Below, one piece after another: positions 56,685 to 64,000 of a stretch of 64,000 nucleotides of DNA. Positions within the stretch are counted from its first letter, which is position 1, and each line of letters starts with the position of its first letter. The DNA is from Xenopus tropicalis (Eukaryota > Chordata > Amphibia > Anura > Pipidae): the NCBI RefSeq assembly GCF_000004195.4, contig NC_030681.2, forward strand, positions 139,992,006 to 140,056,005, read 5' to 3'. The notes below the pieces were generated by a model. That model was not told where the DNA came from. It saw nothing but the letters and a program-made list of their open reading frames with translations, and ran no database searches. The position numbers were made by a program, and so were the translations under genes.

Positions 56685-57105
56685 CTTGAGAAAGGTCCTA
56701 ATAAGGACCGAAACGGTGGTTTTAACAATATATCTACAATAAAAAAATTTTGATAAAACATTGAAGGGTGTGCTGGCCACAGATGATTATTTTCTATACA
56801 GACATAATTTTGGCTAGCACCCCGCAGAATATTGAGCCTTGGAGCGCGGACACCATTTGGATTGACATATATACAATCTATATAGATTGTAAGCTCTACG
56901 GGACAGGGACCTCCATCCTCTTGTGTCTTTGACTCTTAACTTATTGCAACTATATCTTGTATTTATTTGTATTTATTGTTATACTGTGTATTTATCTATT
57001 ATTATCTTAATAACCCCTGTTTGTATTAATCTATTCTACTGTACAGCGCTGGGTACATAAGTAGCACTTTATAAATAAAGATATACATACATACATACAT
57101 TTAGA
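56685..57105 (+). mobile_element. Retroelement-type hairpin and non-LTR-like 3' end
   Basis: CTTGAGAAAGGTCCTAATAA, continuing to GGACCGAAACG (56685-56716), makes a GGTCC/GGACC stem followed by GAAAC. Downstream, TTGTAAGCTCTACGGGACAG (from 56888) through CTGTACAGCGCTGGGTACAT to TTTATAAATAAAGATATACA with a (TACA)n tail is a typical vertebrate non-LTR or SINE 3' end. Confidence 0.5.
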
Positions 57106-57269
57106 AAATATTCCTGATTTTAGCTCACTTATTCTATATATAGGAGAAGATTTCCTAGGATGATGGGAACCCACCCAGCATTTCTGAGTACCTAATAACT
57201 GATGCAGTGTGAGCGCAATAAGATTTTCATGAAAGGACATGTGAGTTGAAGAAAATTGGTTTCATGTTT

Positions 57270-57460
57270 AGCTTTTTTACAGCGAGAGCCGCAGAACTGT
57301 TAAACGCAGTCCCAGAAGAGGCCGCCTTGTTATATACAGTAAATAGTTCCATCAAATCAGCAGATACAAGGATTCTGGTAGTGTTTCATCCAGGGATAAC
57401 AAAACAAAGGTCATTTTGGAGTCAGGAAGGAATTTTTAAATGTTCTGAAGCAGAATGGAG
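57270..57460 (+). mobile_element. Possible old LINE-end fragment
   Basis: GAGCCGCAGAACTGTTAAAC and TTTGGAGTCAGGAAGGAATT resemble the LINE end at 49150-49562 in order and sense. Very diverged. Confidence 0.35.
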
Positions 57461-57542
57461 ACTATTTATTGAGCAAAGTGGATTAAAAAAAGTCGGATGG
57501 AAACAGTGTGAGATCAAAACTGACTGCAAAAGTTGCTTATAA

Positions 57543-57658
57543 AAATGTTGCATGTAAAAACAGTTGCTTATTGACTACATTGACTACAATGCATTATATA
57601 CATTTTTCGCCATTTCACAAATTCTTTAGCCAAAGTGAAAGACAGATTTGCTCATCAC
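57543..57658. mobile_element. hAT MITE family B fragment
   Basis: Right end GACAGATTTGCTCATCACA, preceded by TTCGCCATTTCACAAATTC. Confidence 0.6.
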
Positions 57659-57746
57659 AATTCATTAGCTACAGTATGGAAATCCAATTCAATAAATGAT
57701 TCTAAATCTTTCTTACTATGCAACTAAACTCAAAACTATTAGTATT

Positions 57747-58085
57747 TAAAGTGGCCATACACGCTAAGATCCGCTTGTCTGGCGATGTCGCCAAGCGAGC
57801 GGATCTTCTCCTGATATCCCCACCTACGGGTGGGCGATATTAGGCTTATTCGAATTAGAACGACGGGTATAGACGCAATTGGTTCGGGGACCACATCAAT
57901 GAGCCGATGCGTTCCCCGATCCGACTAAATTTTTAAACCTGTGTGATCGAAATCTGGCGAATTCCAGACCAGGTGTTGGTCGGGCAGGCCCATTGTTAGT
58001 GCCCATACATGGGCCAAAAAGCTGCCGAGTCAGTCTAAGGGACCCATATCGGCAGCTAGAATAGGCCCGTGTATGGCCACCTTTA
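57747..58085. mobile_element. MITE with TGGCCATACACG ends
   Basis: TAAAGTGGCCATACACG at the left and CGTGTATGGCCACCTTTA at the right are inverted. Inner blocks GATCCGC/GCGGATC and GGGCCAAAAAGCTGCCG are typical of this abundant frog family. Its right end touches the next MITE. Confidence 0.75.
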
Positions 58086-58295
58086 GGGCTCTGGCACACG
58101 GGGAGATTAGTCGCCCACGGCAAAACTGCCTGTTCGCGGGCGACTAATCTCCCCGAGTTGCCTTCCCCCTGCCATCCCACCGGCGAACATGTAAGTCGCC
58201 GGCAGGATGACAGACGCGGCGGGGCGATTTCAGCAAATCGCCCGCGAACAGGGAGTTTTGCCGCGGGCGACTAATCTCCCCGTGTGCCAGAGCCC
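58086..58295. mobile_element. Palindromic MITE, target TTA, internally deleted relative of 18612-18950
   Basis: Ends GGGCTCTGGCACACGGGG and CCCCGTGTGCCAGAGCCC; TTA at 58083-58085 and 58296-58298. It has one full inner arm (GCCATCCCACCGGCGAACAT to GGCGGGGCGATTT) and lacks the mirrored half. Confidence 0.88.
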
Positions 58296-59518
58296 TTACT
58301 CTGACAACCGTTTCTCTTCCTTATATTACAATTAATTCTATTTTTTAACATGTTTTCTAGGAGTCTTATCCATATCTGGGCCAAAATATGATCTTTTCTT
58401 TACATGTTCCATTTGCAGTTTATTTACTACAGTTTGATATACACGTGTGAAGTGGATAAGATCTAGATCTACTTGTTATCCGATCTTTATCTCTTTACCA
58501 TGTCCCACATGGGCACTCATTTGTTAAACCCCCCCCTATTCTGTCTTGGTATGTATAAATGTCTTCTATTAGAGTTCCATTTAATGTAACATCTTTAAGC
58601 CTGAAGAAGAGATGTAATACTATCATCTCGAAAGTTTGCAATTTTACCTACTCAGTTAGCCAATAAAAGGTATCATCTAACCGTACATTTTTTACATGTA
58701 TTTGTATTTGTATCCAGCAAACTGCTCTGAACCCTCTCTGTATGTATCTTTACAAGTTATTTGAGCGGTTCCAAGTGCACATGAATGGAATTGGTAAACA
58801 CTAATTTATCAAAAGCCTCATATGGGATTAAATAAAACCATAATAATGTACTAATCCAGAAAGCTTGTACTTCTAACATCTAGTTCTTTGTATAATAATC
58901 TCACCTCTTATGAACTTTCTTCTAAGAAGCTACCGAGCCACAGCTTTTACAGGCAATGAAAAAAAAAGTCCTTGATATCTAAGCCATCGTTTATGTGACC
59001 TTAATTTTGCCCTTGCTGAAAGAGTTGAAACCTTCAGGAACTCCGCTTTATAATTAGTCACTGCTGTGGAAGTAATGGAAGAGCCGCTGGCAGTAATATA
59101 TGCCAAAGGATTAGTTCTTTACTTTTGTTTTGATTAATTTATGAAAAGCTAAAGGAGGAAGAAAGGCAGTCATGGATGAGCAGTTGATGTAATCTACAGA
59201 GGGGAAAAGAACAATGAAAGATTTCACTGGGCTGAGTATGTTCAATACCGAAGTATGTTAATATCAGAGGAACCCACTACTTGCCTTACATGCGGAACAC
59301 TATGTTATTGGGGTTTTAATATGAAAATTTCAAAGATTCCCCAACAGTCCATCATCAGCCTACACTCTAACTCTCATATCTCAACCCTGCTTGATTTTAT
59401 GAAAACATGGTAGGGCAGAAAAGATAACACACAGGGCAGCTAATTTAGCAATTGTGAATTTTTGGGGGCCTTTAGTATCACGTTAAACATTAAACATCAA
59501 ACGTTACGTTAAACATAT
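58296..59518. other. Mostly unique DNA with one retroelement-type end
   Basis: Apart from 58600-58690 no repeat is recognised. The interval 58910-59170 is repeat-free with mixed composition. No exon seen. Confidence 0.4.
58600..58690 (+). mobile_element. Retroelement-type end with CTGAAGAAG-stem-GAAAG hairpin
   Basis: CCTGAAGAAGAGATG, a loop, then CATCTCGAAAG, followed by GCCAATAAAAGGTATCATCT. This order is a widespread vertebrate retroelement terminus, possibly Penelope-like. Confidence 0.45.
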
Positions 59519-59848
59519 ACAGGTATCGGACCCCTTATCCGGAAACCCGTTGTCCAGAAAGCTCCAAATTACGGAATGCCCGTCTCCCATAGACTCCATT
59601 TTAATCAAATAATTCAGAATTTTAAAACTGATTTCCTTTTTCTATGTAGAAATAAAACAGAACCTTGTAATTGATTCCAACTAAGATATAAGTAATCCTT
59701 ATTGGATGCAAAACAATCCTATTGGGTTTAATTAATGTTTTATTGATTTTTTAGTAGACTTAAGGTATGGAGTTCCAAATTACGGAAAGACCCCTTATCC
59801 GGAATACCCTTGGTCCTGAGCATTCTGGATAATGGGTCCTATACCTGT
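59519..59848 (-). mobile_element. Single-unit (unexpanded) form of the 113-bp element
   Basis: Starts ACAGGTATCGGACCCC and ends GGGTCCTATACCTGT with one diverged unit (CTTATTGGATGCAAAACAAT). It shows the layout before tandem expansion. Confidence 0.88.
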
Positions 59849-60469
59849 ACAACTGTTTGGGTGTAAGGTAATAAAAGGCACTAAGTTTGCCCAGGAGGCT
59901 GTAACCCATAGCAACCAATAAGCAGGTAGTATTTACTGGTCAGCTGTTTAAAAACAAACATCTTATTGGTTGCTATAAGTTACTGCACCTGGGCAAATTT
60001 AGTTCTTTTTATTACATACGGGGGCCTGTTACTGACAAAGGACACATTTTACCATAAATGAGTATTTAGTGCATTCATGATGGACTAAATTTAGCACAGA
60101 TGAAATTATAATAGATCCATGTTTCATTATCTTGCACCAAGAAGGACTTTATTAGCTACTTTTAGCCCTTCCCACCTTTATCTTAATTGTTTTTCCATAA
60201 GATTTTATCAAACACAAACAATAGTATATTACTCTTATATAGAATAATACTGTTAGTGCTTATCTTCAAATACTTTGTCTGGTTTTACATTGAGGCATTG
60301 ATCACACTTAACACAGATAAATCTGCCCCTCAGTAACCACTGGTTACTCCTCATACTAGTTTTAATCATACTGAAACTGAAGATTGTGCCTAACGCTTGA
60401 GAAGGGGGTAGTGTTTTCTTGAAGTGCTGTACATAGAATATACATGCCTAAAGCACACTTAAAGGCAAT
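59849..60469. other. Unique DNA, no gene seen
   Basis: Nothing recognised. Confidence 0.45.
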
Positions 60470-60477
60470 ATCTAGAC

Positions 60478-60784
60478 CAGTGATCCCCAACCAGTGGCTC
60501 GGGGGCAACATGTTGCTCACCAACCCCTTGGATGTTGCTCTCAGTGCCCCCAAACCAGGGAGTTATTTTTGAATTCCTGACTTGGGGGCAAGTTTTGGTT
60601 GAATAAAAACAAGATTTCCTACCAAATAAAGCCCCTGTAAGCTGATAGGGTGCATAGAGGCTGCCTAATAGCCAATCTTAGCCCTTATTTGGCTCCTCCA
60701 TGAACTTTTATGGTGCTTGTGTTGCTCTCCAAGTCTTTTTATATTTGACTGTGACTCAAGAGTAAGAAAGGTTGAGGATCCCTG
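60478..60784 (-). mobile_element. hAT MITE, family A, with 8-bp target duplication
   Basis: Ends CAGTGATCCCCAACC and GGTTGAGGATCCCTG. Flanks ATCTAGAC (60470-60477) and ATCTAGAT (60785-60792) match at 7 of 8. Confidence 0.87.
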
Positions 60785-60800
60785 ATCTAGATTTATTACT

Positions 60801-60872
60801 ACAGGTATGGGATCTATTATACAGAATGCTCAGGACCTGGGGTTTTCTGGATAAGAGATCTCCATACCTTAA
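60801..60872 (+). mobile_element. End fragment of the 113-bp-unit element
   Basis: ACAGGTATGGGATC, then GAATGCTCAGGACCTGGGG and GATCTCCATACCTTAA; no units follow. Confidence 0.75.
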
Positions 60873-61680
60873 AGCTACGTAAGTCAAATGTAAAATATAA
60901 AATATGTTTTGCTGTCCAAATGGAAGGTTAGAAGGTTTTCTTCCATAAAATCCAAACACAAACACAAATGAAAAGATACAGCTCGCAGGTAACATGTCTG
61001 TAGACACAATGAATTCTGCTCAATTAGATTCCTGTCAAATTGTCTTTCAGAGGCATTGTGCTTACATTACTAACCAACTGAAAGAAAAGTAGGCAAATAA
61101 ACAGTTTTAACTTCAAAGTACAGCGCCAGTTAAACATATCCGACCATGAAACATGTAGTTTCCGCCAATAACAATGACAATAACTGATAAGTCAGCGGCT
61201 TGTTTGCCTTTTATCAGTTGCAGAAAATGTAGATTCGGATTTCCATTTGGAAATATTTCAGCCTAGTTGTAAGTGCTAATTATACTCCTGTTCATCAAAA
61301 TGTGAGCTTAATAATTAAAGTTTTCAACAGTCTGTTGAGCAATTCACATTATCAATACTACACTACAGACTGAGTTTTTGTGACAAAACGATGAACAATA
61401 ACAATGAAAATAATGATACACTAAAGCAATTAAACTGATTAGAAATGTGATCTTATACAGATCATAGTATGAAGCAGAAAATCTGTTGTAAATAATCTGC
61501 CCTTAAGTTTGAATAATGGGAATTCACAAAAAGTCCAGCAATGAGATCAAAATTAAATACATTTCAAGAGGCTACATTGGGAATATAAGGGCTTTATTAA
61601 TAAAATACCTTATTTTCTAGACTTTATTGGGTATTCAGCAGCTTGCAGGGTATTGCAACCATTTGATATACAGTATCTGT
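60873..61680. other. Unique DNA, no gene seen
   Basis: The stretch 61100-61480 is repeat-free with GATAAG and TAATTA words; it could be conserved non-coding DNA, but only alignment could tell. Confidence 0.4.
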
Positions 61681-61681
61681 T

Positions 61682-62656
61682 ACAGTTATGGGATCCGAAA
61701 ATTCCAAATTACGGGAAGGCCATCTCCCATAGACTTCATTTGAATCAAATAATTACATTTTTGAAATGATTTCCATTGTTTCCGTAATAATAAAACAGTA
61801 CCTGTACTTGATCCCAACTAAGATATAATTACCCCTTATTGGGGGCAGAACAGCCCTATTGGGTTTATTTAATGGTTAAATGATTCCCTTTTCTCTGTAA
61901 TAATAAAACAGTACCTGTACTTGATCCCAACTAAGATATAATTACCCCTTATTGGGGCAGAACAGCCCTATTGGGTTTATTTCATGGTTAAATGATTCCC
62001 TTTTCTCTGGAATAATAAAACAGTACCTGTACTTGATCCCAACTAAGATATAATTACCCCTTATTGGGGGCAGAACAGCCCTATTGGGTTTATTTCATGG
62101 TTAAATGATTCCCTTTTCTCTGTAATAATAAAACAGTACCTGTACTTGATCCCAACTAAGATATAATTAACCCTTATTGGGGCAGAACAGCCCTATTGGG
62201 TTTATTTCATGTTAAATGATTCCCTTTTCCCTGTAATAATAAAACAGTACCTGTACTTGATCCCAACTAAGATATAATTACCCCTTATTGGGGGCAGAAC
62301 AGCCCTATTGGGTTTATTTCATGTTAAATGATTCCCTTTTCCCTGTAATAATAAAACAGTACCTGTACTTGATCCCAACTAAGATATAATTACCTCTTAT
62401 TGGGGGCAGAACAGCCCTATTGGGTTTATTTCATGGTTAAATGATTCCCTTTTCTCTGTAATAATAAAACAGTACCTGTACTTGATCCCAACTAAGATAT
62501 AATTACCCCTTATTGGGGGCAGAACAGCCCTATTGGGTTTATTTAATGGTTAAATGATTCCCTTTTCTCTGTAATAATAAAACAGTACCTGTACTTGATC
62601 CCAACTAAGATATAATTACCCCTTATTGGGGGCAGAACAATCCTATTGGGTTTATG
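61682..62656 (-). mobile_element. 113-bp-unit element, 8 units, one end lost
   Basis: The left end ACAGTTATGGGATCC is decayed and is followed by subterminal sequence and eight units. The array stops within a unit at GGGTTTATG with no right terminus. Confidence 0.9.
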
Positions 62657-63400
62657 CAGGATTCTGCTGGAGAAGCTCTATTAACTGATGGGTTTTGAAA
62701 AAAAACATGTTTTCCCATAACAGTAAACAACTGTTAAGCATCCCTCACAAAGATAGAAAGGATTAGTCTCCCTTTAAACGATACTTTTGCATATTCTCAT
62801 CCTTTTTTTTGTAACTTATTCTACACTGCATTGTTTGCATTTATTAGCACGAGGGAAGGTGTAAGTTCCTCAACAGCTGGAGTGTCAAATCAAACCTGCC
62901 CCTGATCTATAACGTTGATTCTACCAAAATCTGACAAATATTTATGTCTGTTTCTCCAGCAGAACACATTATTTAGACTGCACATTGCAGGCTCGTGAGT
63001 GACATTGCCCTTATAGCTTACGACACTGATAGATCAGATTATCTTTATACCTGCATCAGTAACAACTCAGTCTACAAGATGTTCCGTCAGTTCTTGCAAA
63101 CGAAATACGGCTCCAAAAAACTAATTTGTGTATCTGCGGTTGTTTTTGTACCCTAGATCTCTGAATTATATGAAAATGTAAGTGAGTGTGCTGCTTCTGT
63201 GCTTATTATTTTGTAGAAGAAATATTATTCCTAGTAGGGTGTGTGGATGTATAACAAAGTCATATCTAAAGAGGAAGTAGAATCAAAAATTCTCATTTTC
63301 TCGTTCCCAGGCTTTTTTATTAATGCCGTTTTTTTTTAATAAAAAAAAAAGATATTTATTATTAAAATGGCTGTGCTTTATATCTCCTGCCTTGGTGGCA
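62657..63400. other. Unique DNA, no gene seen
   Basis: Nothing recognised beyond T9 and A10 runs near 63330-63350. Confidence 0.45.
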
Positions 63401-63401
63401 C

Positions 63402-63746
63402 ATTTACAAAGGCACAAACGCTCGGAACGTTCATTTGAACGCTCCGAGTGTATTTTTGGCGAATTTTTCGGGCGTCCGCACGGTTATGTCGTACGCCCCA
63501 CGACTTTTCACACGGTGGACGACTTTTTCGTACGCTTGCACAAAAAATCGTAAAGGTTTTACTGCTGTTTACAATTGTACGGTACGAAAATTTTGTGACT
63601 TTCGGATCGCCAATACGATATTATTGTGACTAATACGATTTTTTCGTAAGCATTTTCGTGATATTTGCAATCTTCAGAAATTTTTGTTTCCAATCCGAAT
63701 TTTTCCCATTCGGGATTCGAACTCGTGATTTGATAAATCTGCCCCC
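63402..63746. mobile_element. Foldback MITE remnant
   Basis: Right end TTCGAACTCGTGATTTGATA then AATCTGCCCCC, as in the 1045-1552 family. The interior is full of ACGACTTTT, TTTTTCGTA and CGATTTTTTCG. Near the left, CGCTCGGAACGTTC and GAACGCTCCGAG form a short hairpin. Left terminus not identified. Confidence 0.55.
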
Positions 63747-64000
63747 AAGTCTAGCTTTCTCACACTCAGCCGTTCTACTAAATGATGCCGTTAGAACCAA
63801 TAACTCCCAAAAAAGGAAAAATATTTTGTTGACTTGCTATAATAATGAAATAAATTCCAAACTTGTTGTAATTGTATGGAAATGTAAAGGCAGTGGCACA
63901 TTGGGCCACTAAAAACACTTTACATGCCACATTTCATGGTAAATTGAAAACAATGTTCTAAAGCAGCCCACTATAGACTTGACAGATGATAGAAACTTGG
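63747..64000. other. Unique DNA to the window end
   Basis: Nothing recognised. Confidence 0.45.

Overview
The window looks like nuclear DNA of a clawed frog (Xenopus), most likely intergenic. The basis is recognition of repeats typical of that genus: T2-type MITEs with TTAA targets and AGGRR ends, several hAT MITEs with 8-bp target duplications, palindromic MITEs with 3-bp targets, and an ACAGGTATGGG-ended element carrying 113-bp tandem units. There are no operons, CRISPR arrays or RNA genes that I could support. Long stretches are AT-rich non-repeated DNA without convincing exons.

One real protein gene is supported: a four-exon, plus-strand gene at 44488-47920 encoding a predicted 249-residue protein. 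All three introns have GT..AG borders, the phases join cleanly, and a coiled-coil heptad pattern runs unbroken across exons 2-4. The rest is an acidic Ser/Glu tract, a basic-aromatic helix and two copies of an RVxF-like motif (the docking motif for protein phosphatase 1). I do not recognise the family. Behind it lie two decayed copies of its last exon (48674-49052 and 49640-49745), so the locus is a small local duplication cluster broken up by a LINE 3' end and hAT ends. A 27-bp palindrome with two CRE-like half sites sits about 130 bp before the start codon.

Layout: 0.1-1.7 kb hAT and foldback MITEs; 3.0-4.2 kb 113-bp element; 5.0-5.6 kb Tc1-like remnant split by a hAT insertion; 9-11.2 kb T2-like and 113-bp elements; 12.5-13.7 kb small satellites; 14.4-15.9 kb a MITE whose loop is filled by about 24 copies of a 52-bp minisatellite; 16.8-18.4 kb the largest 113-bp array (14 units); 18.4-19.4 kb a MITE nested in a MITE; 21.7-22.8 kb two large inverted repeats; 22.9-24.0 kb a 31-bp minisatellite; 25.7-27.8 kb a 34-bp minisatellite of about 58 units between retroelement-like ends; 28-41 kb further copies of the same families; 42.1-43.7 kb a degenerate 250-bp tandem repeat hosting two abutting MITEs; 44-50 kb the gene cluster; 49.8-52.8 kb a 145-bp satellite with inverted CCAAT and GC-box sites in every unit, split by an 873-bp hAT element with a perfect target duplication; 53-54.4 kb a 1.27-kb TTAA-flanked element with 126-bp units; 55.9-58.3 kb more MITEs; 59.5-62.7 kb more 113-bp elements; 63.4-63.7 kb a foldback remnant.

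A recurring theme is that tandem repeats here sit inside transposable elements, which suggests that the elements seed the satellites.
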